Below are positions 10,672 through 22,246 of a DNA stretch of 64,000 nucleotides, piece by piece; position 1 is the first letter of the stretch; the number at the start of each line of letters is the position of its first letter. The translations under genes were made by a program, and so were the position numbers. Source of the DNA: Macrobrachium rosenbergii (Eukaryota > Arthropoda > Malacostraca > Decapoda > Palaemonidae); contig NC_089781.1 of the NCBI RefSeq assembly GCF_040412425.1, positions 51,807,227-51,871,226 on the forward strand. The letters run 5' to 3'. The notes under the pieces are model-generated. The model saw only the letters and a program-made list of their open reading frames with translations. It ran no database searches and was not told where the DNA came from.

Positions 10672-12740
10672 ATTCCTATAATTATGAGGGCCTCGTAGTT
10701 GATCCCGAGCTGCACCGCGTTGAGCTCGATCCTGGAGAGGGCGTCTGCTACAGGGTTCTTCCTGCCGGGGAGGTACTTGATTGTGCAGGTGAACTTCACG
10801 ATGGCCGCGAGATGCTGCTGCTGCCTGGAAGACCATGCGTCCCCCTGCTTTGTGAAGGCTTGGACCAGCGGCTGGTGGTCCGTCCAGATTGTGAAGGGTG
10901 TACCCTCCAGGAGGAACTTGAAGTGACGTACCGCCCAATACACTGGGCAGAGTTCCCTGTCAAAGGTGCTGTAGCGGGACTCCGTGGGGCTGAACTTTTT
11001 GCTGAAGAAGGCAATGGGCTGGGGGGATCCGGCGATGATCTGCTCTAGGATGGCCCCACAGGCGACGTTGCCGGCATCCGTCGTCAGCTGAAGGCGGGCG
11101 TTGGGGTCCTGGTGGGCCAAGGTGGTTGCCTCGGTGAGGGCGTACTTCGTCAGGGAGAAGGCCTGCTGCTGGTCAGGTCCCCAAACTAAGGACTTCGGGT
11201 GGCCCTTCAGGATCTCCGTCAGGGGGGCCATGGTGTGTGCGACCCCAGGGATGAACCTTCTGTAGTAGTTGACCATCCTGAGGAATTCTTGTACAGCCTT
11301 GATGGAGGTAGAGGTGGGGAACCTGGTGACGGCTGCAACCTTTGATGCGAGTGGACGGATGCCCTCCGGGGATATCTCGTGGCCCAGGAAGTCAGCTTTT
11401 TTGACACCGAAGGTGCATTTATTGAACCTGACGACGAGGCCATTCTCCTGCAGACGCTGCAGGAGCTTTCGGATGTGTCGCAGGTGCTCTTTGGGGGATC
11501 TGGAAAAAATTAGAATGTCGTCTACGTAACAGATCCAGAAGTTCAGGTCCCCCAGGATGCCGTCCATCAGCCTCTGGAAGGTTGCCCCAGCGTTCCTCAG
11601 GCCGAAGGTGCAGAAGGCAAAGACGTAGGACCTGAAGGGCGTGATGATGACGGAGCAGATGGCAGGTGTGCTGGGGCCTGTCGCCAGGGGGAGGGACTGG
11701 CAGGAGTCAGTGTCCAATAGACGCTTGTGACCGACATCGACTGCCATCCCAAAGTGGGCGAGGAAATCGGTGCCCAGGAGTGGGGTCCTCATGTCGGCGA
11801 CACTGAAGTTCCACATGTACCTCTGGCCAAGGATGGAGATCGACAGGACCCTGGTGCCATAGGAGAGGATGGGGGACCCATTGGCGGCCGTCAGGAAGGC
11901 AGCTGGGTCCGGCAGGTGTTTGCGGTCCTCTTGGGATGGTGGGAACACTGACCAAACGGCCCTAGTGTCGACCAACATCATCCTGCCGGAGACAGTGTCG
12001 CAGACGTAGAAGCCTAATGGTTTTGGGCTCCTGGGTTCCTCTGCTGCCATGGCGGCATGTTCTGTTGGCCGCCGCCTCCTCCATTTTTTTGGATGGGCGA
12101 AAGGGCAGGGGGCTTGGCAGTTCTGGGTGTCCTTGCCATACCGCTGGTGGTAGTAGCAAGACCCCGGTGGATGTTTCTTGTGGCGGTATGCTGGGTGCCT
12201 CCTGGTGACGGTGCTTATCTCCTCCTCCGCGTTATCCTCCGGCTGGAGGGAGCTGATGGGGTGTGCGGGTGTGGATGCCCGCTTCACTGCCCTTGTGGAG
12301 TCCGTCAGCCGCTGAGCCGTCCTGATCAGGTCCTCAAGCGGCATTGTGTAAGGCTTGCGAATCTGGGTTCGGACCTCCGGGAGGAGCTGACGGAGGAAGA
12401 TCTCCCTTGATAGGCTAATCTCCGACTGCCTGCCGCTGCTGTCCGTCTCGGGAAGGGTGAGGTGGTCCTGGATCACGCCCCAAATTTCCAGGAGGTTCTG
12501 GTCATGCCGAGGGTTGTTGACGAGGTCAAGAGCGCAGGCGGCCCTCTCGGAGACCGGCAGGGAGTAGGTCTCGACGAGAGAGGTTTTTAGAGCTGGTAGG
12601 TGACGGGGCATGCAGCAGACACCCATGGGACGAGCTTCCTGTAGACCTCCTCTGGGAGGGCGTTGATCACGGTGTCTGCTTGCAACACCCTGTCGGTAAG
12701 TCCCGCCAGCCTGAACTGCCCCTCGACCCTGTAGAGCCAT
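10672..12740 (-). pseudogene. Gypsy copy C Gag-PR-RT-RNase H, 698-residue frame with internal deletion
   Basis: One continuous frame (12740 to 10644). It holds the Gag C-half with zinc motif CYYH...NC...C (C-x2-H-x9-C-x3-C), then a protease with MMLVDTRAVWS, where the catalytic DTG Gly is Arg, and LLGTDFLAHFG. An abrupt in-frame join then drops the sequence into the RT palm at IITPFRSYVFAF, followed by [12 protein letters not shown], connection and RNase H (LTTDAGNVACGAILEQ, YSTFDRELCPVY, WTDHQPLV, PVADALSRIE). About 140 residues are missing: the linker, RT fingers and the first palm Asp. The frame runs on into flanking DNA for a dozen residues. Integrase and the 3' LTR are absent. It is the longest open frame in the window, yet it could not make an active RT. 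Confidence 0.85.
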
Positions 12741-12964
12741 GATGATGGGTTGCTGTACGTGAAGGGTGGCAGCTTTATGGTGAGGGCGGACTTAGTCTGT
12801 TCTGTCAGGACGGGCAGTGCGTGGGGAGCGGGTAGCACCGTGGAGGAGCACATGAGCCTTGGCGCTGGGTAGGGCGCGGGCGGGTTGTGCGCGAGGGAGA
12901 TATCTGAGTCCGCGAAGTTCGTGGTTAACTGTATGTGGGAGGGAATGTCCGGGTCCATACTCAC
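12587..12964 (-). pseudogene. Gypsy copy C gag N-terminus
   Basis: 125-residue frame starting MSMDPDIPSHIQL; the start is supported by its position about 200 bp after the primer-binding site and by the matching start MDADIPSF of copy E. The conserved Gag block WLYRVEGQFRLAGLTDRV and QADTVINALPEEVYRKL is present. The frame ends near 12587 and Gag continues in another frame of the 698-residue reading frame, so one indel separates the two halves. Confidence 0.8.
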
Positions 12965-13170
12965 TATTGCCCTCTTATTTGGAGTGGGTTACTCGTGTCA
13001 ATACGCACTTGGGAGAGCGCACCGTGTGGGTCCGCTAATGACGCTGGTGATCTGCCAGCACACCCAAACACTTTGTTAAAGCGCCGTTTTTAGGCCATTA
13101 GGGGCGTGGGGTAGTTCATGGAGCCAAGACTAGGTCGTCGCCGTGATGAGTCCGCTAATGGCTCCGGGAA

Positions 13171-13187
13171 CCACTCGGGGGTCACCA
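13171..13187 (-). other. Primer-binding site of copy C
   Basis: The minus strand reads TGGTGACCCC then CGAGTGG next to the LTR end. Ten bases match the 3' end of tRNA-Trp. Confidence 0.75.
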
Positions 13188-13553
13188 ATAAGAGGTGCAA
13201 AATAATGAGCAGGAGAACGAGTACTGCTAGTTTATTCAGAACGCAGGCCGCTTATAAAGTGGCGTACTGACATCACACAGAGGAATACAATAGAAATCAG
13301 GTGACCCAAGGTCAATTACTCTCGGTATTAATTATAATGGATAAATACAAGTAACATAAAAGGTAAGTTAACAAGAATTGACATAACAACATTCTAACAC
13401 ATGTGCAAAGAAAACAGATATAAATGAATTAGAAGTAGATATGTATTTACACAGGAAAAATATGGCTAATTTTGCTTGACCCAATCTCGTAGGAGCGTTA
13501 TCGTAGAAAACGGGTGGTTCACCATAGAAAACCCGCTTAGCGGGGACTTTACA
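13188..13553 (-). mobile_element. 5' LTR of gypsy copy C (366 bp, divergent)
   Basis: Element sense runs from TGTAAAGTCCCCGCT to GCACCTCTTA. It is about 70 bp shorter than the LTRs of A and D, and its interior is strongly diverged, so C is an older or different subfamily. Right flank returns to M1 gag. Confidence 0.8.
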
Positions 13554-14230
13554 GTGTGAGCCATTTATCTTTGTCTATTACTAACAGGTAAAGGTCTTCA
13601 AGAGTTTTTCTAGTATGCCTTCTAATGAAGTTTTAAACAATAACAGCCCGAAGAGAGCACTGTTTGAAGGGATATGAAATGACTAAAGAAAGATTTAGAA
13701 AGAAATTCCTGAGACTAAACCAGAACAAAGTAAAACTGCATCCCAGCATGTAGTAAGGCCACAGAAATACTTCATCAAGTGGGCTGAATACAGGAAAGAG
13801 TTTAGTGATTTAGCATTCTTGACCAGTGCTTGCTTGAAAAAGAGAGTACTGTTTCTCAGTGAAAGAGTACCCAAAGAAATTCGTGAGATGGTGAAGTTTG
13901 TTGAGCATTACTTGGAAGCTCATGGTATAGCATAGTGGAACACCATAGGTAAAGAGGAAGTCCAGTTAAATATCCAGAAATCCAAGGACTACAATATTGT
14001 CAAGCAAAACAGACTGACAAGAATGAAGGTGTGAGTTTTGTGTGTCAGAAGCCAGGACACTTAGTCAAGAACTACTGTGTACAGATTAAGAATAAGGACC
14101 ATCAGAAGTTCAAGCAAACTCTGCTCTACAGTAGTGGAAGAACCAAGGAGGTGATCACTTTTGTGAGTTTAAGGACATCATCAACTAGTCCAGCTAGACT
14201 ACATCAAGGAAGGAGATCACAACCTGGCAG
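13554..14230 (+). pseudogene. M1 gag, SCAN-type, with zinc knuckle
   Basis: Broken frames give FRKKFLRLNQ, YFIKWAEYRKEFSDLAFL, ERVPKEIREMVKFVEHYLEA (about 13690-13930), the helical Gag core typical of invertebrate gypsy elements with a SCAN-like capsid domain. A knuckle follows (VCQKPGHLVKNYC, 14037-14075) with C, G-H and C in knuckle spacing. The family is named from motif memory. Confidence 0.6.
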
Positions 14231-14860
14231 ATGATACTGATCTACCCATTGTATAAGGAGGATGCAGGTCTGAAGAGCAGAGGAAGAGACACCATACTTC
14301 ATCATTAGTGAGGCTCATGAGGTAAGAAAAAAATTGACGAGATACAAGTTGTACAAGAGCGGTTTTACATAGGAATTTGGTAACTGAGGACCAGATGAGC
14401 AATAAAAAATGGGTTTGTGCACTCATTGCAAAGATTTATATGAATACACTTTGGTATTTGGGAGAAATAAATGCTATGAGCCAAGATAACCCTATTTTTG
14501 GAATTATTCTTTTAAATATTCCTGGTGTAAAAGACCAGAAAAAGTGGCTAAAGCTGAAGATGCGATGGTTGAGAAAGCTACAGGACCAGACAATCAAAAG
14601 AACAAGCCAGGGGAAGCAAAAAGCAAATGTTGTGACAGCAGCAGATGTGACCAGGGCCCAATTATAGTGAGAGAAATGCAGCATCAAGCCCTGGGCAGTA
14701 TCTTCTGGGGTCCAACATGTTGAAAGATGGTCTGAAGAAGGTTCTCAGTTTGGTCAAGCAGTGAGTAAGTGCCAATACTGATGCAAAATATTGGACAAAA
14801 GCTGAAAACTCTTAAATTAGAGCATTTTCAGAAGTGTGGCAAATCCTAGTGCCAGAAGTA
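14231..14860 (+). pseudogene. M1 protease-linker region
   Basis: Fragments include VLHRNLVTEDQMSNKKWVCA and, after NTLWYLGEINAMS, DNPIFGIILLNIPGVKD. The latter matches the block between protease and RT that in this gypsy group reads as a Gly-Glu-x-x-A-hydrophobic segment followed by a conserved NIPG. No catalytic DTG is preserved. A 96-residue frame (14377-14667) covers the best part. Confidence 0.5.
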
Positions 14861-15240
14861 TACTGTAATTTAGTGATGAAGTTGGTCCATGAGCCCATTG
14901 TTGGTAGTCACCTTGGAGCTATAAACTCTGCTCACTTATAATCAAAAGTTTCTAAAGTTGTTGCAGATGTTGCCTGATTTTCTAGATCCTGCAACATTTG
15001 CCAGAAGACTACACTGAGAAGCTGTAGCAGGAAAATACCACTCAGAAAATATCACTGATGGAGGAACTGTTCAAAAGAGTAGCAGTAGATCTGACTGGAC
15101 CTATCTTATCAGTGATGGTGAGGGGCAACAGGTACATCTTGAAACCAGTAAATTGTTCTGACAGGAATATGAACCTACCCTTTCATAGATGGAGTACTCA
15201 GTGCAAAGCGCACTGCAGCTGTCTGCTGACTTAAAGAAAA
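14861..15240 (+). pseudogene. M1 integrase zinc-domain remnant
   Basis: Translated fragments contain HEPIVGSHLGA and, after a gap, SCNICQKTT, i.e. the H..H and C-x2-C of an integrase HHCC domain, then a short piece like the start of the catalytic core (VDLTGP). RT and RNase H, which should lie between linker and integrase, are missing, so M1 carries a large internal deletion. Confidence 0.55.
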
Positions 15241-15620
15241 AACTGCTGCCTATCTAGTAGGCCTGAGTCACCTGTAACCTGAGCTGGGTTAGCTTGCCCA
15301 TTTTGTTTTAAGCCATCTCAGTGTGTGGTTGGCTGTTGACCTTCATCTCTCTTAGTTGAGATTTTCTTGGTGTGTCACATGTTCGTGCCCTCTTTCACTT
15401 TTGCTGTAGCATTTTGCCCTCTTAGTGCCATTTCCTCCTCCAGTAGTCCTTGCTTTAGTGTTGCGCAGTGAATTTTTCTTATTTGTGCAGAAGAGAAGCA
15501 TCTCTGCAATTTTTCTTTGTGTCACCTGACTACATGGGCAACCTCCTTTGTGTGACTTAGCATGTGATATTCATATACATTGTTTGTTGCCCCCTTTGGT
15601 GGGTTTCTATGGCTACAATG
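15241..15620 (+). other. No recognisable feature
   Basis: Pyrimidine-rich non-coding DNA between the M1 integrase remnant and the next coding-like relic. It may be the leader of that relic. Confidence 0.4.
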
Positions 15621-17104
15621 GAGGATATGAAACTCAAATTTCATTATTGTTTGGGTAATGGCAAGCCCAGTGGTAAATTTATGTTTACAATACTAGTAGA
15701 CTCACACTCTGTGTGCATTTCATGTTGGGGATGAGAGTGCATGAGAGAAGCCACGTGTCAGGAGAGTGTTGGTTGGCTTTCCCCACAATGGTCGTTCTAC
15801 ATGAAGAGACGCTGGAAGAAGGGCAGTTCTCCAAGAGAACTGCCCTTCTTGGCACCTCTCCCTGCCCTCCTGTGCTACCACCTTCACCTAGGCCTCCCCC
15901 TGCAGTGACTCCTCCAGCAGTTACATCAGCCCCCTTCCTCCAGCTATGTTGTCAGAGGAAGACCCAAAGGTGGAGAGAGTCATGGATATCTGGGTGAAAG
16001 GTGGTGCTCCCCTTCAACAAGCCACAGAAAATCTTCAGAATCTCCCAGTATTCATTTTCCACCATGTGGAGAACAAACAGGACAGAGACAAAACCTTTCC
16101 CCAATGTTGGGTCAACCACCTTCATCTAAGACAGGTGACAATGTGGACAAACTCTCGCTCTAGAAGAAATCAAGAGCAGATTCTGCTGGTACCCCCTCCC
16201 AGTCCCGAAACAAACCAAGTAGGAGATGTAGCAGCTCTGGTGAGAAGCACCACATGGTCTCCCCCACTGTCTGGTCAGCGATCCTCCAAGTGCCATTTTT
16301 TCAGGACACAGCAGCAACAGGCAGGACCAGACCACTCCATTCCATAATGTGTCCTGCCAGAGTTGCACCCAACAGGCAGGACCAAGGACAGGGGTTACAA
16401 CAGTGGAGGGTCTAACAGCATGGTCTCTGACCCTATTCATCCAGCAGTTTGGTGGCCTCCTTTGGGAGGGACACCAGTGAAGAGACAGAGGCAGAGATGA
16501 TGATCCCTCACTGCTGGAGATCCTGGAAGAGGAGAAAGTCTTCATGGAGTTCGTCAGGTAGATATGGAAACTGAACCACCTCCAGCAGAACCAGGTGACC
16601 CGACCCTTCTTCCTTACTTTGAACAGGAAGCAGGGACCTATCCCCCAGCCCCGAGACACACCAGTTTGTGTGACTCCCTTGGTCTCCCTTCATCAACATA
16701 TCCATGGCAGAGGTAGACTTGCTGGTGGAAGGATCGGAGTACTAGCTAGCAGCTTCGAGATCAGACAAACTCCTCCACCCTTCTCTCCCAAGGCTGGCCA
16801 AGACTATGTTCTAGAGGATGGTTTCGCTGTCCTGCAGACATTGGATCCCAATATCTGCAGCTTGGCTGGCAACATTCCATTGAAGCAATTCAAGCTGCAG
16901 AGCACCCATCTCAGCAACACCAAAATGGGGACATTTGAGCTAACGTCACCCAAGGTCTTAAGCTCCATCTCCTGGTTGGACAGACGTCAGGGGGTGCAGA
17001 TCAAAGAGATGAAAGGAGTCATCCCTCCAGAGAAATGGTCCTTAATTAGAAGTTCCTAGACATATCAGGAAATGCCCTTTCATAAACAGTAAGACAGGTG
17101 AGCC
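15621..17104 (+). pseudogene. Possible DIRS-like gag relic, interrupted by gypsy copy D
   Basis: From an ATG at 15609-15614 a broken frame gives a Cys cluster (DSHSVCISC, then EC, TC and a Trp-rich end near 15790) like the N-terminal Cys motif I associate with ORF1 of DIRS-type elements in decapods. Downstream frames (15713-15997, 15946-16347, 16595-17059) are Pro/Ser/Gln-rich and carry no catalytic motif. The piece continues at 22251-22571 on the far side of copy D, because D sits between a 4-bp duplication. No tyrosine recombinase or RT is visible. It could equally be another crustacean repeat. Confidence 0.35.
15816..15850. other. Perfect 15-bp hairpin
   Basis: AAGAAGGGCAGTTCT, a 5-base loop, and its exact complement AGAACTGCCCTTCTT, inside the putative DIRS-like relic. 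No T-run follows, so it is not a simple terminator. Confidence 0.9.
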
Positions 17105-17534
17105 TGTAAAGTCAACTACAGAGCCGTCAGCGGAGTCTCCATCGAACGTGTCATTCACTAAGTCTCCGCTGAGCAAGTTTTCTATGGTGGCATCCCATTT
17201 TCTTCGCCTATACAATTGGTCACGCCTAACGTGCCAGGTCACGCGATTTCAATCATTTAAACTATGTATGTATTTGTTCACCTGCTGTCAATTGTGTATC
17301 TTGTATTTCTTCGTTCACAGGCATCAAGATTATATCCATATTGGAATTCTGTCTGTTTTTATATTGTAAAGTGTACTTACTCGCTGTATATTATTGTTAA
17401 TTATTATCGACCTCAGGTCACACACATTCTCATTGTCTTTTTATGGCAGGCGCCAGTCTGCCGCTATATAAACTGCCTGGATCTTGAATAAAGCAGCAGT
17501 TCTTTTTTACCTGCTCGTTTTTGCACCTCTTACA
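17105..17534 (+). mobile_element. 5' LTR of gypsy copy D
   Basis: 430 bp from TGTAAAGTC to CTCTTACA, preceded by AGCC (17101-17104). The same AGCC follows the 3' LTR at 22247, giving a 4-bp target-site duplication. It pairs with the LTR at 21814-22246. Confidence 0.92.
17465..17492 (+). promoter_or_regulatory. LTR TATA box and polyadenylation signal, copy D
   Basis: TATATAAA at 17465-17472 and AATAAA at 17487-17492, only 14 bases apart. The same pair is in every LTR of this family, so the poly(A) signal sits close to the presumed transcription start. Confidence 0.7.
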
Positions 17535-17535
17535 G

Positions 17536-17550
17536 TGGTGACCCCGGAAA
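17536..17550 (+). other. Primer-binding site of copy D
   Basis: TGGTGACCCCGGAAA one base after the LTR. The first eleven bases are complementary to the tRNA-Trp 3' end. Confidence 0.8.
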
Positions 17551-17765
17551 GTCCTGGAGCCAAAGCGGACCACTTCGGTGACTCAATGTCTTGGCGTCAA
17601 AGGAACTCACAAATACCCTTTTTTTACTAACATGAAATCTCTGTAACCAGCGTTTGGGCGTGCTGACTCTGAAGGCAAAATCACCAGCATCATTCATAAA
17701 CTCACGGCATGCCTAACATCCCGTTTTTGGCGAGTTCTTTACTCAGTAAGAGGGCATTAGCGAGC

Positions 17766-18690
17766 ATGGTCTGGACATCCCCTTAGTTAACAGCGACCTC
17801 GCGGACTCAGAGGTGTACCTTCCTCCCATCTCACCCGCGCCCTTTGCTTTTTTAGGCTCTCACGAATCCTCCACACCCATGCCGCTCCTCCTAATTCCCT
17901 GGCCGGCAACACAGGGTCACAGGCTGCCCTGTCCGTAAAGCTGCCACCATTCACATAAGAGGAAAAGTGGTACGACATGGCTGTACAGGGTTGAGCCAGT
18001 TCAGGATAATCAGACCTTAAAAGACGAAGTGCTGCAGTTCTTAACAATGCCCCCGCAAGGAAGTATGTAGGAAATCGTCCGAGTTTTCGCTGAAATCCCT
18101 CACATACCACATCTTGAAGAAAATCCCTCCTCGGCACCAATCCCTACCAGTCGCCGGAGCAAATCGGCCCCGTCATCGACCTGCCTAACCATCCATGATC
18201 TTAGTGGTGGAGTCATGGGGCATGATCAGACCTGCTCTCAATCCCAGACTTCGTACGGCAAAAAATCTGAAAGGAATTAAGCCTGTCATGGGAGATCTAC
18301 CTTCGCCAGCTCCTCCCGGAGTCCGCACCCAGATTCCTCACCCCTTCACCATGCCCTCTGACGTCCTCATCCAAGGCTACTTAGGAAGCACCTGACGGAC
18401 TGCGTGAAGGCAACTAATATGCGGTTAACAGTTTTCCCCACACTACCAGTGAACTCCATCCAGCAGGAAGAAGGCGGTCTAGAGCAGGAAGTCATCGTTG
18501 TCACCCAGGGGCGACCACCGCCCCACAACAAATGGAGTTCCCGGGCCTGTGCCACTACCACAGAGCGGTTTGGCAAAAGATGCCTGGAACTGCCTGCTGC
18601 CCCGTTCATTTGCTCGTTCAAAAAATGGGGAGGTGGCGGCCAGCAGGACAGACCGCCATGGCAGCCGAAAAACCCAGGGGCCCAGAATCA
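17766..18690 (+). pseudogene. Gypsy copy D gag
   Basis: Gag lies in several short frames. The N-terminal block is recognisable near 17770-17830 (DIPLVNSDLADSEVYLPP-like reading), a middle block near 18190-18400 (WGMI and TQIPHPFTMPSDVLI), and the zinc motif region near 18550-18630. Several insertions and deletions relative to copies A and E break the frame. Non-functional. Confidence 0.7.
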
Positions 18691-19060
18691 CTAGGCTTCT
18701 TAAACCGTGGAAAGTCTCCGGCAGGATGATGCTGGTCGACACGAGAATGCCAAATAGATCGATCTTCCCAGCATCCAGGAGGACCTCAAGCAGGAACCGG
18801 ATCCGGCTGCCTTCCTGGCGGCCACAATGGCTCCCCATCCTCTCCTGTGGCACAAGGCCCTGTTGATCTCCATCCTTGGCCGGAGTTATTCCTGGGACTT
18901 CGTCATCACGGACGTAGGGACCCTGCTCCTGGGTGCTGATTTCCTTTCGCACTTTGGGCTGGCAGTTGACGTCGGGCGGAAGCGCCTCCTCAACACCGAC
19001 TCCTGCCGGTCCCTCCCGTTGGCAACGGGACCCAAGGCGCCCACCATCGACCCAAGATAA
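18691..19060 (+). pseudogene. Gypsy copy D protease
   Basis: GRMMLVDTR followed by RSIFPAS, then SISILGRSYSWDFVI and LLGADFLSHFGLAVDVGRKRL. The fold is that of a retropepsin, but the catalytic Gly of DTG is Arg and a frame break follows it. Copy C shows the same Gly-to-Arg change. Confidence 0.75.
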
Positions 19061-20480
19061 AACCATCTGCTCCGTACGCCCCCACCAGTATGCACAGCTG
19101 CTGACGGAGTTTCAGGAGGGACGTTCAAAGCCCGAGCTCCATAAGTCACCCTGGCCCCAGCCAAGCATGGCATATACCATCATATAATAGCAGATACAGG
19201 CAGGGCCCCTACACATGTGAAGTTCCAAGGCTTCCCCCACGGTGCCCTCAAGATGCCAAAAATGCATTTTCAGAAATGGAGCGAATGGGGAATCTGCAAA
19301 AAGGCCTCCAGTGCATGGGCCTCCCCCCACATGGTGCAGAAACTGGACGGCTCCTGGAGACCCTTTTGCAACTAGGCGTCTTAACATCGCAATCGGAGCC
19401 CGACCACTATATTTATGCCGAACATGCAGGACCTCACAGCCTCCTTTCACGGGCCAAAATATTCACTAAATTAGACCTTCTAAAATCGTATTTTCAGGTA
19501 CCTGTCGCACCAGAGGATATACCAAAGACCGCCATCATCATGCCTTTCGGGTCCTGATGAGAAAGAAGTCATCTTCTCCACCTTTGGCCTGAGGAATGCA
19601 AAATTCCAGCTTGCTCATGGACAGCATCATTGGGGACCTGAAGTTCTACGTCTGCTATGTAGATGACATCCTCATATTTTCCAGGTTCCACAGTGAGCAC
19701 CAGAAACACACCGGGCAGTCCTGCAGCGCCTGCAGGAGAACGGCCTCGTCGTGTTTTAACAAGTGCACCTTGGCGCCCAGAAAGCTGACTTCCTGGGCCA
19801 CGAGGTATCCCGGCAGGTGTCCGCCCGCATCACATCCAAGGTTGCAGCTGTCACCAGGGTCCCCACCCCACCTCCGTCAAGGCCGTCCAGGAGTTCCTCG
19901 ATGGTGAACTACTACAGGCGGACCTTCATCCCGGGATCGCAACACACCACGCCCCTGACGGCATTCTCAAAGGCCAACCAAAGTCCCTGTCGTGGGGACC
20001 CAGCCAGCAACAGGCTTTCTCCTGACGAAGGCCGCCCTCGCCTAGGCAACACGCCTTTTATGAAGATGGCACACCAGGATCCCAGCGGCCCCCTCCAGCT
20101 GACAACGGACGCCAGCAACGTCGCCTGTGGTGCTGTCCTGGAACAGGTCATCAACGGCGTTCCCCAGCCCATCGCCTTCTTCAGCAAGAAGTTCAACCCC
20201 GCAGATGTTTAGGCCCGCTACAGCACCTTCGACAGGAACTCTGCGCAGTGTACCGCGCATCCGGCACTTCAAGTTCCTCCTGGAGGGGACACCCTTCACA
20301 ATCTTCACGGACCACCAGCCAGTTGGTTCACGCCTTCACTAAGCAGGGGATGCATGGTCTTCCAGGCAGCAGTGACACCTCTCAGCCATCGCTGAAGGGT
20401 CACCTGCTCCATCAGGTACCTCCCCGGCAAGAAAAAATCCTGTGCCAGATGCCCTCTCCAGAGTCGAGATGAACGCGTGC
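19061..20480 (+). pseudogene. Gypsy copy D reverse transcriptase and RNase H
   Basis: Segments in three frames: AHLL-EF linker (19080), MERMGNLQKGLQCMGLPPHG (19276), FTKLDLLKSYFQVPVAPEDI with the first palm Asp (19460-19530), [12 protein letters not shown] (19630-19690) with the two catalytic Asp, then RNase H with LTTDASNVACGAVLEQVI (20100-20150), IAFFSKKFNPA and DHQP. RNase H ends near a VADALSR-like stretch at 20450. Frames are broken about every 150-200 bp by small indels. Confidence 0.82.
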
Positions 20481-21562
20481 AGCTCTGGTAAACTGGGGAC
20501 CTCGCCAGGAACAGATCGGACCCAGACACCCCAGCCTACCGCAAAAAAAAAAAACACGTCTCCTCTGCGACATCAGTAATCCTGGCCAGCCCGCCCCTTG
20601 GTTCCAGCCTTACCGTGCCTAAACCAGGTATTCAACATCATTCAAGCCTCTCATCATCCTCTGGCAGGACAACAGCCAAGCTGCTATCAAAGAAGTTCGT
20701 CTGGCACAGAGTGCAGAAAGATGCCAGGTCCTGGGCGAAACAGTGCCTGCAGTGCCAAACCAGCAAGGTGGGACGTCACACATAGTCCGGGGTAGGCGAG
20801 TTCCCGCAGCCAGAGCGGCGCTTCAGCCACACCCACATCGACATTGTTGGGGCCCTTCCCCATCAGGCGGGTCCAGATATCTCCTGACAGTGGTAGATCG
20901 CTCAACGAGGTGGCCTGAAGCCACACCGATGCAAGAAGCCACCGCCAGCGCGTGTTGAGGCCCTGCTTTCCAGTTGGGTCAGCCAAGGCGTCCCGGACCA
21001 CATCACAACCGACAGGGCCCTGCTTTCCTGTCCGAGTTATGGTCTGCCCTGGCTCGGCTGCTGGGGCAACGTCGCGCTCACACCACCACAGCTACAACAC
21101 GGCGGCCAATGGCTCAGGTTAGTGGTTTCACAGGTCCCTGAAGGCATCTCTCATGGCCCGCTGCACCGCCAAGGATTGAAATATCAGCTGCCGTGGGTCC
21201 TCATTGGTTTGAGAACCACCCCCAGGGCTGACGGCGCCCAGTCCACAACTGAGAAAACCTACGGTGAGTCCCTTGTGGTCCCGGGCGAACTTGTGACAGA
21301 AGATCGCCACAACCCGTCAGTGCAGAGGCTCCACGATGTGGTTGGCAAGTTCACCCCCTGCAAGCGTACATACACCGACAGGTCGGCCACTTTCACACCA
21401 CCTGGGCTGGCATCCACCACTCACGTCTTCGTCAGGAATGACGCCATCCGCCCGCCACTGACCAGGCCCTATAAGGGCCCCTTCCGCATGCTGGAGCGGA
21501 ACAACAATGCATTCCTGCTTGCACTTTCCGGGAAGAACGATTGGGTTTTGATAGACCGGTAA
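20481..21562 (+). pseudogene. Gypsy copy D integrase
   Basis: Zinc domain with HHPLAG, KFVWH and CLQC (20630-20770), core with LLTVVDRSTRWPEATPM (20880-20935) giving the first Asp, HITTDR (20998-21020) giving the second Asp, and a damaged segment around the Glu. The 146-residue frame 21122-21562 covers the core end and the GPY/F-type module (RPYKGPFRMLERNNNAFLL). A run of twelve A at 20545-20556 replaces about seven bases found in the mirror copy A. D is the only copy here with the second catalytic Asp in place. Confidence 0.82.
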
Positions 21563-21813
21563 AGCCCGCCCTCCTGGAGGAAGAAACAGACGTCACCACA
21601 GGAGCACCCCTGCCCGGCCACCCTTCGCGCAAATTATACGCCCGTTGCAGCGGGCGCACGGCCACCCCAGAAAAAGACCGCCCTCACCCACAGTCAGGCA
21701 GCCTCACACACAGAGTGCTCCCCCATTGTCCTCACACAGTTGTGGCACCCTTCAGCGCCCCAGCAGATATGCAGACTGATAAGACGTGTCCCATGTCTTG
21801 GCAGGGGAGTATT

Positions 21814-22246
21814 TGTAAAGTCACCTACAGAGCCGTCAGATGGAGTCTCCATCGAACATGTCACTCGCAAGTCTCCGCTGAGCAAGTTTTCTATGGTGGC
21901 GTCCCATTTTCTTCGCCTATACAATTGGTCACGCCCTAACGTGCAGGTCACTCCTTTCAATCATTTAAAACTATGTATGTATTTGTTCACCTGCTGTCAA
22001 TTGTGTATCTTGAATTTCTTCGTTCACAGGCATCAAGATTATATCCATATTGGAATTCCATCTGTTTTTATATTGTAAAGTGTACTTGCTCGCTGTATAT
22101 TATTGTTAATTATTATCAACCTCAGGTCACACACAATCTCATTGTCTTTCGCGGCACGGCGCCAGTCTGCCGCTATATAAACTGCCTGGATCTTGAATAA
22201 AGCAGCAGTTCTCTTTTACCCGCTCGTTTTTTTTGCACCTCTTACA
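21814..22246 (+). mobile_element. 3' LTR of gypsy copy D
   Basis: 433 bp, TGTAAAGTCACC to CTCTTACA, preceded by a purine-rich GGCAGGGGAGTATT that fits a polypurine tract, and followed by AGCC (22247-22250). TATATAAA and AATAAA lie at about 22174-22202. Confidence 0.92.

Noticed and set aside
14377..14667. Independent host gene at 14.4 kb
   Set aside because: Its NIPG block and position after a zinc knuckle fit the protease-RT linker of gypsy relic M1.
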